Part shown: piece after piece, positions 1-5,773 of the stretch
How positions within the stretch are numbered: the first letter of the stretch is position 1
Layout of the letters: each line of letters begins with the position of its first letter
DNA from: Chloroflexota bacterium
Lineage (GTDB): Bacteria; Chloroflexota; Anaerolineae; JACRMK01
Length of the DNA: 6,170 nucleotides
Assembly: GCA_016200765.1 (NCBI GenBank)
Contig: JACQEC010000026.1
Location: forward strand, 1 to 6,170
Reading direction: 5' to 3'
The notes under the pieces: generated by a model
Databases searched by the model: none
What the model was told of the DNA's origin: nothing
What the model saw: the letters and a program-made list of their open reading frames with translations, nothing else
Made by a program: the position numbers and the translations under genes

Positions 1-738
1 CAGCACGGCGCCGGTCGTGAACGACGAGGCGTCCGAAGCCAGATAGAGCGCGGTGCCAATCAACTCATCGGGCATCCCGATGCGGCGCAGGGCCGCCTCG
101 CCGACCGTCCGCTCGTAAATCTCCGGCGTGGCCCAGAGCATTGTGCTGAACTTGGTCTTGATCACGCCGGGCGCGATGGCGTTGACGCGAATCTTGTCCG
201 GGCCGAGCTCCTTCGCCAGCACGCGGGTCATCATCACCACCGCCGCCTTCGTGATGGAATAGAGGCCCAGTCCCATCGCCGGGCTGAGGCCGGCGGTGCT
301 GGCCAGGTTAATCACCGATCCCCCGCCGCGCTGGCGCATGGAGGGCGCGCACTTTTGGATCGCCATCAGGTAGCCCTTGACGTTCACATCCAGCATCTTG
401 TTGAACACGCCCAGGTCCGCGTCAATGACATAGCCGAAGGTCGGATTGATGGCGGCATTGTTGACGAGAATGTCAACGCCGCCATAGTGCATCACGGTCG
501 CATCCACCAAACGCTGTATCTGATCCGGCTCGCCCATGTGCGCCGCGAAGCCCATCGCGGTTCCGCCCTCGGCGACAATCTGCTGCGCCACGGCGTCCAC
601 CGCGTCCTGCTTGCGGCTGCTGACGACGACCTTCGCGCCCGCGCGCGCAAAACCCCGCGCAATAGACTCACCGATGCCCTTCGACGCGCCGGTCACGATG
701 GCAACTTTATCCTTGAGGGAGAAGAGGTCGGATGTCAT
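1..738 (-). CDS. SDR family NAD(P)-dependent oxidoreductase, DHRS4-like (3' end outside window)
   Basis: Classical short-chain dehydrogenase/reductase with a Rossmann fold, expected to be cytosolic. 246 residues are present and the last ten or so run off the left edge. Visible motifs: cofactor-binding TGASKGIG (residues 16-23), LVNNAA (91-96), and the catalytic tetrad N119 (LDVNV), S147 (NLAS), Y160 and K164 (YSITK), followed by the RVNAIAPG loop (184-191). The basic SRK at 41-43, after the second strand, favours NADPH. NPTFG (98-102) and IKTKFSTMLW (193-202) closely resemble animal DHRS4 carbonyl/retinol reductases and their bacterial relatives, so a carbonyl reductase is likely. The substrate cannot be read from sequence, and a FabG role is unlikely without fatty-acid neighbours. 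ATG 738 is the start because an in-frame TGA lies 18 nt upstream. No Shine-Dalgarno sequence is visible. The gene begins 40 nt after the proline dehydrogenase stop. Confidence 0.93.
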   Translation of the reverse strand, partial: MTSDLFSLKDKVAIVTGASKGIGESIARGFARAGAKVVVSSRKQDAVDAVAQQIVAEGGTAMGFAAHMGEPDQIQRLVDATVMHYGGVDILVNNAAINPTFGYVIDADLGVFNKMLDVNVKGYLMAIQKCAPSMRQRGGGSVINLASTAGLSPAMGLGLYSITKAAVVMMTRVLAKELGPDKIRVNAIAPGVIKTKFSTMLWATPEIYERTVGEAALRRIGMPDELIGTALYLASDASSFTTGAVL

Positions 739-747
739 AGTGCGTGA

Positions 748-776
748 AGAATATCACAAGTTGGAATGAGTGGCAA
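748..776 (-). promoter_or_regulatory. Possible sigma70-type promoter giving a leaderless SDR transcript
   Basis: On the minus strand, TTGCCA (776-771) and TATTCT (753-748) are separated by 17 nt. The matches to the -35 and -10 consensus are 5/6 and 4/6. The -10 box ends only 9 nt before ATG 738, so transcription would start within a few bases of the start codon. That fits the absence of a ribosome-binding site. The whole element sits in the 40-nt gap after proline dehydrogenase. This is pattern matching only, and read-through from the upstream gene is the alternative. Confidence 0.35.
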
Positions 777-778
777 GT

Positions 779-1711
779 TCACGACGACCTGAACAGATTC
801 CGGATCAGGAAGATCATATTCGCCGGGCGCTCGGCAAGCCGCCGCATGAAGTACGGGTACCACTGCGCGCCGAACGGCACATAGACGCGAAAGCGATGCC
901 CTTCTGCGGCCAACTGCGCCTGCCGTTGGGCGCGGATGCCATACAACATCTGAAACTCAAACCGATCTTTGGCGATGCCGCGCCGGGCGGCCTCATCTTT
1001 GGCCCAGCGGATAATTTGCTCGTCGTGCGTCGCCAGCGCGGCCACCGCGCCTTTGGCCAGCGCCTGTTCACTCCACATGATCTCGACCAAGCGGTGGTAG
1101 TTGGCGTCCACGTCGGCCTTGCTCGGAAACGCGATGCTCGGCGGTTCGGCATACGCGCCCTTGCAGAGGCGCACCTTCGCGCCGCACTCGGCCAGCCTGC
1201 GAATATCGTCCTCCGAGCGATAGAGATACGCTTGAATGACCACGCCCGTGTTGTCAAAACCCTCGGCGCGCAGACGGTCATAGATGTCGAGGGTGCGCTG
1301 GGTGTAAACCGAACCTTCCATGTCCAGCCTGACGAAGTTCCCGTGCCGCCGCGCTTGCGCGAGAATCCGCCGCAGATTGTTCACACACAACTCTGCGTCC
1401 ACAGCAAGACCCATCTGCGTCAACTTCAGCGAGATGTTAGAACACAGATGGCGCTCTGCAATCGCGTTCAAGATTTGAATGTAGTCGTTGGCCGCGGCGA
1501 TGGCATGGTCTGCCGAATGGACGTTCTCGCCGAGCAGGTCAAAGGTGGCCAGCAAGCCGCGCTGATTCAACCTCTGCACGGCCGCCAGTCCTTCCGCCAG
1601 CCGCTCGCCCGCGACGAAACGGCGCGAGACGCGGCGCGACAGCGGGAAAGCGACGACGAACCGCCGGAAGGCGTTACTCTGCGAAAGAGCAATCAGCAGT
1701 GAACGGATCAT
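779..1711 (-). CDS. Proline dehydrogenase (monofunctional, FAD-dependent)
   Basis: Oxidises L-proline to 1-pyrroline-5-carboxylate with FAD and passes electrons to the respiratory chain; this is the first step of proline catabolism. The product is 310 residues, the size of the short monofunctional enzymes of Thermus and Deinococcus, and covers the whole TIM-barrel. Family motifs in order: FDLLGENV (57-64), SLKLTQMGL (94-102), FVRLDMEGS (126-134), VIQAYLYR (158-165), VRLCKGAYAEP (180-190), ATHD (227-230), FEFQMLYGIR (251-260) and YPYFMRRLAERP (285-296). In this family the paired arginines of the last motif (R290, R291) hold the proline carboxylate. The start is ATG 1711. A longer reading from GTG 1750 would begin inside the upstream terminator hairpin, and the Thermus protein begins near this ATG. 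No Shine-Dalgarno sequence is evident. The enzyme's usual partner, P5C dehydrogenase, is not in the window. putA would be the wrong symbol because the dehydrogenase domain of that fusion is absent. Confidence 0.95.
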   Translation of the reverse strand: MIRSLLIALSQSNAFRRFVVAFPLSRRVSRRFVAGERLAEGLAAVQRLNQRGLLATFDLLGENVHSADHAIAAANDYIQILNAIAERHLCSNISLKLTQMGLAVDAELCVNNLRRILAQARRHGNFVRLDMEGSVYTQRTLDIYDRLRAEGFDNTGVVIQAYLYRSEDDIRRLAECGAKVRLCKGAYAEPPSIAFPSKADVDANYHRLVEIMWSEQALAKGAVAALATHDEQIIRWAKDEAARRGIAKDRFEFQMLYGIRAQRQAQLAAEGHRFRVYVPFGAQWYPYFMRRLAERPANMIFLIRNLFRSS

Positions 1712-1718
1712 AAGATCG

Positions 1719-1731
1719 CCGGATAATCCGG
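1719..1731. promoter_or_regulatory. Perfect inverted repeat upstream of proline dehydrogenase, possible operator
   Basis: CCGGATAATCCGG is a perfect palindrome with 6-bp arms around one base. It lies 7 nt before ATG 1711, between the terminator of the upstream unit and the gene. Because the proline dehydrogenase must be transcribed from this short gap or by read-through, the site is well placed for a repressor. I cannot match it to a known regulator, and no convincing promoter is seen beside it. It could be chance in GC-rich DNA. Confidence 0.25.
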
Positions 1732-1738
1732 GTGATAT

Positions 1739-1771
1739 AAAAAAACCCACATTCGGAAGCGAATGCGGGTT
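1739..1771 (-). terminator. Rho-independent terminator after the paralogue pair
   Basis: On the minus strand, AACCCGCATTCG (1771-1760) pairs with CGAATGTGGGTT (1755-1744) through a CTTC loop. The stem is 12 bp with a single G-U pair and runs directly into a T tract down to 1739. It starts 19 nt after the stop codon of the 198-residue gene. It therefore ends that transcription unit and separates it from proline dehydrogenase. There is no T tract on the plus side, so it is one-directional. Confidence 0.9.
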
Positions 1772-1789
1772 GGGTTCGGCTTCGCGCCG

Positions 1790-2233
1790 CTAGGCAGGCG
1801 CCCTGTTCTTCATGGCAATGGCCAATTCAATCGTCAAGGTGGTGAAGAAACTCTGCGGCGCACTGCCGCGGCCATAGGCCATCTCGGAGATCGTTGCGCC
1901 CACCCACAGCAATTCGGTTTCGAGCGAAATCTCTCCGCCCGCGGCGGCCAGCACGACCTCTCCGCGCGCTTGCAGCTTATGGTGCATCGCTTCGTTACTG
2001 GACGCATAACCGCTCGCCAACACTCTGGTCACGGTCTTGATGTCATGCTTGTCAAACAGCCAGACCTCAAACGCCGTCACGCGATGCGGCGCGTCTGCCA
2101 TAAACTCCGAAATGCCGACGCCGCACTCGCCGAGAAACTCGCCGTCCGGCGATTCAAGACTAAACGACGTGTTATAGTCATCATCCCCGATCTGGTAGGT
2201 TGTGACAAAATGCCCCAGTTCGGTTGCGCCCAC
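1790..2233. repeat. Diverged direct repeat, copy 1 (domain duplication)
   Basis: This segment, through the stop codon, is a direct repeat of 2479-2922 at a constant offset of 689 bases. Similarity is visible at DNA level: 2031-2083 and 2720-2772 differ at only a few positions over about 53 bases. The repeat encodes the conserved C-terminal domain of both paralogues and contains no gaps relative to copy 2. Confidence 0.85.
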
Positions 2234-2386
2234 CGCCAAAAGGCGGTTGAGTTGGCGCAATGACTCCGGGTCGGACTCCTCACCGGTCTCGCGGCGCGCG
2301 CGAAACATCGAAGCGAGTTTCGCGCCCAGATTATCAGCGATCCGCTGAACCCACGCCCCTTGTGGGGCTCTCCTCCCGCTATCCAT
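1790..2386 (-). CDS. Uncharacterised soluble protein, paralogue of the C-terminal domain of its upstream neighbour
   Basis: 198 residues, with no signal peptide or membrane segment, so probably cytoplasmic. Residues 52-198 align without gaps to residues 234-380 of the neighbouring 380-residue protein (109 of 147 identical by hand count). The best conserved blocks are SPDGEFLGECGVGISE and RVTAFEVWLFDK. Residues 13-26 (VQRIADNLGAKLAS) also match residues 117-130 of the neighbour. The copy therefore looks like a duplicate in which the second membrane helix and proline-rich linker were replaced by a short charged segment (residues 27-51), while the first helix was lost. ATG 2386 is the only standard start after an in-frame TGA upstream. 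It has no clear Shine-Dalgarno sequence, so the true N-terminus is uncertain. It is probably co-transcribed with the neighbour 92 nt upstream and is followed by a strong terminator. Function unknown. Confidence 0.85.
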   Translation of the reverse strand: MDSGRRAPQGAWVQRIADNLGAKLASMFRARRETGEESDPESLRQLNRLLAVGATELGHFVTTYQIGDDDYNTSFSLESPDGEFLGECGVGISEFMADAPHRVTAFEVWLFDKHDIKTVTRVLASGYASSNEAMHHKLQARGEVVLAAAGGEISLETELLWVGATISEMAYGRGSAPQSFFTTLTIELAIAMKNRAPA

Positions 2387-2426
2387 GTGGGCCCATTTCC
2401 GATCAAAGTCGCGCGTTGGCCGTCAG

Positions 2427-2448
2427 ATTTCGATATTGTTGACGAAAT
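2427..2448. promoter_or_regulatory. Inverted repeat in the gap between the two paralogues
   Basis: ATTTCG (2427-2432) and CGAAAT (2443-2448) form perfect 6-bp arms around a 10-nt centre, in the 92-nt gap between the paralogous genes. There is no T tract, so it is not an intrinsic terminator. No convincing promoter is visible in the gap. It could be a regulator site, an RNA processing hairpin or chance. Confidence 0.2.
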
Positions 2449-2478
2449 GTTTTGCCGGTTTGGATTGGTCCCGTGCAA

Positions 2479-2922
2479 CTAGGCGGGCGCCTTGTTCTTC
2501 ACCGTGGGCGCCAGCTCCATCGTGAGCCTGGCGAAGAAGCTCTGCGGCGTACTGCTGCTGCCGTAGGCCATCTCGGCAATGGTCGCGCTCACCCACAACG
2601 ATTCGGTTTCAAGAACGACCTCGCCGCCGGGCGAGGCCAGCACCGCATCGCCGCGCGCTTGCAGTTTGTGGCGTATGGCCTCATTGTTGTACGCATAATC
2701 GCTCATCAAGACTTTGGTCACGGTCTTGATGTCATTCTTGTCAAACAGCCAAACCTCAAATGCCGTCACGCGCTGGGGCCCATCGCCTACCACCTCCGAG
2801 ATACCGACCCCGCACTCGCCGAGAAACTCGCCGTCAGGCGACTCGACGCTGAAGGAGGTGTCGTAGCCATCATCCCCAATCTTGTACGTCGTGACGAAAT
2901 GCCGCAGTTCTGTTGCGCCCGC
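2479..2922. repeat. Diverged direct repeat, copy 2 (domain duplication)
   Basis: This is the partner of 1790-2233. It encodes residues 234-380 of the membrane-anchored paralogue plus the stop codon. The identical lengths of the two copies show that substitutions, not insertions or deletions, have accumulated since duplication. Confidence 0.85.
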
Positions 2923-3621
2923 GGCGGGCGGCGCGTCCGCAGGCGCAGGCGGCGGAGATACCACCACGGCGCGCGCGCTCGCCTGTGGCGGCTGTGCCTG
3001 TCTAGCCGGTGCGCGGTCGCGCGGGCGCAACGGTATCGGCTCGGAATCGCTATTACCATTTGACCGGCGGCGCGCCAGCATGAACCAGATGAAGCCGCCC
3101 ACGCCCACCACAATCAGGAGCAAGCCCAACGCGCCAAGAATCAGACCCAGCGGCAGTGTACCGCCCGGCGCCGGCGCGGCGGCAGGCGTCGCGCCGACCG
3201 GCGGGGACTGTGACGGCGTGCCGCCTGCGCTCGAGGCAACCTTGATACCCAGGCTGTCGGCCAGCCGCTGAATCCGCGCCGCCGGCGCATCGCGCCCCTT
3301 ACCCTGCAGGTCTGTCCGTATCTTAGCGAACGAGTTGGACAACTCCTGATTGGAGAATCCGGCGAGACGCTGGTGTGCCAGAGTTATGTCTAAATCAATG
3401 GAGAACGAGTCGGCGACCATGGCGATGTAGGCTTCTTTGTAATCCTCGCGCAGGGCAGTCGGGTCAGCGTTCACGTAGGTCACGGGAAAAAGGACCCAGC
3501 CGAGGAAAAGCCAGCCGAACACGGTGCCGACGACCAGACCGGCGGCAACAGCCAGCAGAACGGGGCGAGCAGACGCGAGGCGGTCTCGCAAGTTAGCCAA
3601 CAGAGCGTTGATCATAGGCAT
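2479..3621 (-). CDS. Uncharacterised two-helix membrane protein with conserved cytoplasmic C-terminal domain
   Basis: 380 residues. Visible architecture: a short N-terminus with arginines (R12, R14, R19), a membrane helix at about 21-45, and a 110-residue loop with amphipathic, TPR-like helices (YKEAYIAMVADSF, QRLADSLGIKVAS). A small Ala/Pro/Gly stretch follows, then a second helix at about 155-181, an RRR stop-transfer cluster at 184-186, a proline- and alanine-rich linker at about 196-233, and the conserved domain at 234-380. By the positive-inside rule the loop is outside the membrane, while both termini and the C-terminal domain are cytoplasmic. The C-terminal domain recurs in the next gene. 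I recall similar proteins in Chloroflexota but know no assigned function. ATG 3621 is preferred: GGAGG at 3636-3632 lies 10 nt upstream, against 16 nt for the ATG at 3615. A strong promoter lies about 115 nt upstream. Linking an outside helical domain to an inside globular domain could suit a sensor or scaffold, but that is speculation. Confidence 0.88.
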   Translation of the reverse strand: MPMINALLANLRDRLASARPVLLAVAAGLVVGTVFGWLFLGWVLFPVTYVNADPTALREDYKEAYIAMVADSFSIDLDITLAHQRLAGFSNQELSNSFAKIRTDLQGKGRDAPAARIQRLADSLGIKVASSAGGTPSQSPPVGATPAAAPAPGGTLPLGLILGALGLLLIVVGVGGFIWFMLARRRSNGNSDSEPIPLRPRDRAPARQAQPPQASARAVVVSPPPAPADAPPAAGATELRHFVTTYKIGDDGYDTSFSVESPDGEFLGECGVGISEVVGDGPQRVTAFEVWLFDKNDIKTVTKVLMSDYAYNNEAIRHKLQARGDAVLASPGGEVVLETESLWVSATIAEMAYGSSSTPQSFFARLTMELAPTVKNKAPA

Positions 3622-3631
3622 GGCAACATTG

Positions 3632-3636
3632 CCTCC
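3632..3636 (-). promoter_or_regulatory. Ribosome binding site of the two-helix membrane protein gene
   Basis: Minus-strand GGAGG is 10 nt upstream of ATG 3621. It decides between two in-frame ATG codons (3621 and 3615) in favour of the first. A closer ATG (3630) is in a different frame and leads nowhere. Confidence 0.6.
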
Positions 3637-3648
3637 GATTAAGTTTTA

Positions 3649-3684
3649 GGCGCGCCGGGGACCGACAGCGCGAACGGCGCGGCC
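3649..3684 (-). other. GC-rich hairpin potential in the 5' leader
   Basis: GGCGCGCC (3649-3656) can pair with GGCGCGGCC (3676-3684) as an 8-bp stem with one bulged base, within the roughly 115-nt leader of the membrane-protein mRNA. It has no T tract and does not match a riboswitch class I can recognise. It could affect translation or mRNA stability, but palindromic GC strings are also common in this GC-rich genome. Confidence 0.25.
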
Positions 3685-3730
3685 ACCCCTGAGGCACATC
3701 TTAGCATAGTAAGGTTGAGATGATAAGCCT

Positions 3731-3743
3731 ATCCCAATGGGAT
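3731..3743. promoter_or_regulatory. Inverted repeat at the transcription start, candidate operator
   Basis: ATCCCAATGGGAT has perfect 5-bp arms around three bases. It overlaps the last two bases of the -10 box (3742-3747) and covers the expected start point of the membrane-protein promoter. A repressor bound here would block that promoter. No known regulator is recognised. Confidence 0.35.
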
Positions 3744-3769
3744 TATACCGCATTTCGGGCGACTGTTAA
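3742..3769 (-). promoter_or_regulatory. Strong sigma70-type promoter for the paralogue pair
   Basis: The minus strand has TTAACA (3769-3764, 5/6 to TTGACA), a 16-nt spacer, and a perfect TATAAT (3747-3742). The predicted start is near 3735, giving a leader of about 115 nt before ATG 3621. The -35 box overlaps the original stop codon of the M24 peptidase reading frame (TAA at 3768-3766), so the promoter is embedded in the end of the upstream gene. It separates the paralogue pair from the topA-xerC-peptidase operon. Confidence 0.65.
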
Positions 3770-3840
3770 ACGGCCATTTTGGATGCGCGGGTCAAGACCT
3801 CCGCATCGTCGTCCCGAATCAGGGCCACGTCTTCGTATCT
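3766..3840 (-). pseudogene. Displaced C-terminal remnant of the M24 peptidase (frame-shifted)
   Basis: In a different frame from the main gene, this stretch reads RYEDVALIRDDDAEVLTRAS and ends, after KMAV, at TAA 3768-3766. It is the normal C-terminus of M24 aminopeptidases (compare RIEDxxLVTEDGxEVLT) and carries the last metal-ligand glutamate, in RYED. It has no start of its own. The family segment that should precede it (EPGMVFTVEPGIY...GGV) is absent from all frames. It therefore records a frame-shifting deletion of roughly 70 nt, not a simple one-base slip. Confidence 0.85.
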
Positions 3841-4772
3841 TCCGAGGCTCGGCCGGCGCTGGGCTTCTCATGCACGGCGAGGCCAAGGCCATGCCCCAGC
3901 CCGTGCCCGAAGTTGGCTCCATAGCCGGCGTCCTCGATGACCTTGCGCGCAATCGCGTCGGCCTCTTTACCCGGCAGTCCTGCTTTGAGCGCGCGCTCGA
4001 CCGCCAGTTGAGCCTGCAGGACAATCATATAAATGCGTTTGAACTGCGCGTCCGGCTCACCGAGCGTAAATGAGCGCGTCAGGTCGGCGCAGTAGCCGCC
4101 CACCCGTGCCCCCATATCAATCCAGATCGGCTCGCCGAGGGCGATGGGCCGGGTATCCGAGACGTGGTGCGGCTCGGCGCTGCCCGGCCCGGAGGCAACG
4201 TGCACGTCAAAGGCCAGCCCGTCGGCGCCGTGTGTGCGCATGAACGATTCCAGCTCCCACGCAACTTCCTTTTCGCTCATGCCCGGCTCAATCCAGTTGA
4301 CGATGTACTCATACGCCTGATCGGTGAGGGCCAGCGCGCGCCGCAAGGTCTCAATCTCCTGATCGTCCTTGATCATCCGCAGGGACTCGACCACATCCTT
4401 GGTCGCCACCAACTCGACGGATTCAAAGGCTTTGGCCCACTCGGCCTGCTGATCCACCGTCAGGCGGCGGCTTTCAAAGCCGGCCCGCCGCACACCCAGC
4501 GCGCGAAGCGTGTCTCGCAGGGTCTCTTCAGGCTTGAGCGTGAGCTTAACCAGTTCAAAATCCGGGCACTGCTTACCGATCTGATCCCAGTAGCGCGAGT
4601 CGCTGGCGATAATCTGGCGCTGGGGCGTAATGATCAGCACGGCCTTCGAGCCGCCGAAGCCGGATAGATAACGAACGTGCGGCGAGGGCGCTTCTTCGGA
4701 TTGAGCCACCAACAGCGCGTCGAGGTTCTGTTCGGCGAGCGCGCGGCGAACGCCTTCAAGTCTTTTGAGCAT
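3819..4772 (-). CDS. Xaa-Pro peptidase, M24 family, truncated by a frame-shifting deletion
   Basis: Member of the M24 'pita-bread' metallopeptidases (aminopeptidase P/prolidase type), which cut X-Pro bonds with two metal ions. It has an N-terminal creatinase-like domain (about 1-130, with YLSGFGGSKA at 35-44 and DSRYW at 58-62) and a catalytic domain from about 135. Visible active-site residues are PH at 201-202, D219 (WIDMG), D230 (CADLTR), H294 (FGHGLGHGLG) and HE at 301-302. After SAGRASEDT the frame runs into KTWP and stops at residue 317. The block with the fourth ligand (TVEPG) is gone, and the fifth ligand (RYED) lies out of frame at 3840-3766. Full-length relatives have about 350-360 residues. 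The start ATG 4772 has AAGGAG 4 nt upstream and overlaps the end of xerC by 17 nt, suggesting translational coupling. As written, the protein should lack a working metal centre, so this is a recent pseudogene or an assembly error. Confidence 0.88.
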   Translation of the reverse strand: MLKRLEGVRRALAEQNLDALLVAQSEEAPSPHVRYLSGFGGSKAVLIITPQRQIIASDSRYWDQIGKQCPDFELVKLTLKPEETLRDTLRALGVRRAGFESRRLTVDQQAEWAKAFESVELVATKDVVESLRMIKDDQEIETLRRALALTDQAYEYIVNWIEPGMSEKEVAWELESFMRTHGADGLAFDVHVASGPGSAEPHHVSDTRPIALGEPIWIDMGARVGGYCADLTRSFTLGEPDAQFKRIYMIVLQAQLAVERALKAGLPGKEADAIARKVIEDAGYGANFGHGLGHGLGLAVHEKPSAGRASEDTKTWP

Positions 4773-5754
4773 CCGTCTCCTTCATTGTGTCGGACGCTTT
4801 CGCGGCGCGCTGTTCCGATTCTTCGGCAAGCCCATGAACCGCCTCCGGTGTGCGCGCGCCGCGGGTGGCGCCGGGATGGGACTTCATATAAACTTCTTTT
4901 GCCCTGGCCTGTGTGACATGCGTGTAGATTTGTGTGGTCGAAAGCGACTCATGGCCCAGCAGTTCCTGCACCGAGCGCAGGTCGGCTCCACCATCGAGCA
5001 AGTGCGTGGCAAAGGTGTGTCGCAGTACATGCGGCGTCACCTGGCTGTTGATGGCCGCCTTCTTGGCATACTTCTCCAAAATCATCTGCACACTGCGCAC
5101 GGTGAGGCGCGTGCCAAAGCGGTTGAGAAAAATCGCGTTGCTGGTCTTGCGCCCCATCAACTTCGGGCGCGCCTCGCGGATGTAGCTCATCGCCGCGCGC
5201 AGCGCCGGTCTGCCAATCAACACGAGCCGCTCCTTGTTGCCCTTCCCCAGCACCTTGATTTGCGCGCGCGCGCTATCCACGTCGCCGAGGTCAAGGTTCA
5301 CCAGTTCAGACACGCGCATCCCGGCCGCATAGAGGAGCTCGAGGATCGCGTAGTCTCTCATGCCTTGCGGCTCGCTCACATCCGGCGCCATCAGCAAGGC
5401 CTTGACCTCCTGCGGGCTGAGGAAGCGCGGCAGGCGCTTGGGCAGTTTGGGCGCGGAAACCGCGTCGAACGGGTTAGCCCCCAGAATCCGCTCGCGCATC
5501 AGGTAGCGGCAGAACGAGCGCAGTTCCGACAGCCGCCGCGCGATGCTGGTCTTGGCGTAGCTCTGCTGGCCCAGCCAGCCCAGATAGCCGCGCACGACGT
5601 CTTTATCCACCTTCTCCCAACTGCTGACCTGTTGCGTCTTCAGGAAATCGAGGAATTCCCCGATCTCGCGCCGGTAGTTGCGCAGTGTGTAGGGCGACGC
5701 GTTTTTCTCGGCGCTCAGGTGGTTCATGTAGCTGATCAGATGTTGTTCCAGCAT
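4756..5754 (-). CDS. xerC: Tyrosine recombinase XerC/XerD family
   Basis: Site-specific recombinase that resolves chromosome dimers at dif before division. The product is 332 residues. It has an N-terminal SAM-like core-binding domain (about 1-95, with NASPYTLRNYRREIGEFLDF at 18-37) and a catalytic domain (about 110-295). The catalytic set is complete: R147 (AGMRVSEL), K171 (LGKGNKERL), H242 and R245 (PHVLRHTFATHLL), H268 (LGHES) and nucleophile Y277 (IYTHV). Xer proteins normally end near residue 300. Here a charged Ala/Glu/Lys tail of about 35 residues extends past HPGA and overlaps the next gene. ATG 5754 is preferred because AGAGGG lies just upstream, the N-terminus matches the family, and the longer reading from 5817 would run through the end of topA. 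The gene starts 19 nt after topA, a housekeeping context that argues against a phage integrase. XerC versus XerD cannot be settled here; a single-Xer system is possible. Confidence 0.92.
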   Translation of the reverse strand: MLEQHLISYMNHLSAEKNASPYTLRNYRREIGEFLDFLKTQQVSSWEKVDKDVVRGYLGWLGQQSYAKTSIARRLSELRSFCRYLMRERILGANPFDAVSAPKLPKRLPRFLSPQEVKALLMAPDVSEPQGMRDYAILELLYAAGMRVSELVNLDLGDVDSARAQIKVLGKGNKERLVLIGRPALRAAMSYIREARPKLMGRKTSNAIFLNRFGTRLTVRSVQMILEKYAKKAAINSQVTPHVLRHTFATHLLDGGADLRSVQELLGHESLSTTQIYTHVTQARAKEVYMKSHPGATRGARTPEAVHGLAEESEQRAAKASDTMKETDAQKT

Positions 5755-5773
5755 AGGCCCTCTTGGACGAGCA

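Noticed and set aside
770..1702. Long plus-strand open frame (310 codons) opposite proline dehydrogenase
   Set aside because: It has no recognisable family, its composition is Arg/His/Gln-rich as expected for an antisense frame in GC-rich DNA, and it covers a gene with unmistakable PRODH motifs.
1712..1750. Extended proline dehydrogenase start at GTG 1750
   Set aside because: The added residues are encoded by the terminator stem and its T tract, and the family N-terminus fits ATG 1711.
2452..3063. Plus-strand open frames at 1763-2263 and 2452-3063 that resemble each other
   Set aside because: Their similarity simply mirrors the minus-strand domain duplication. They have no independent support as genes.
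3766..4772. Peptidase disruption as a simple one-base frameshift
   Set aside because: No frame between SAGRASEDT and RYED contains the family EPGxxFTVEPG block, so sequence is missing as well as shifted.
4756..5754. Recombinase as a sign of a mobile element or integron
   Set aside because: It lies directly behind topA in a compact operon. It is a full-length Xer type, with no tRNA, attachment repeat, cassette or phage gene nearby.
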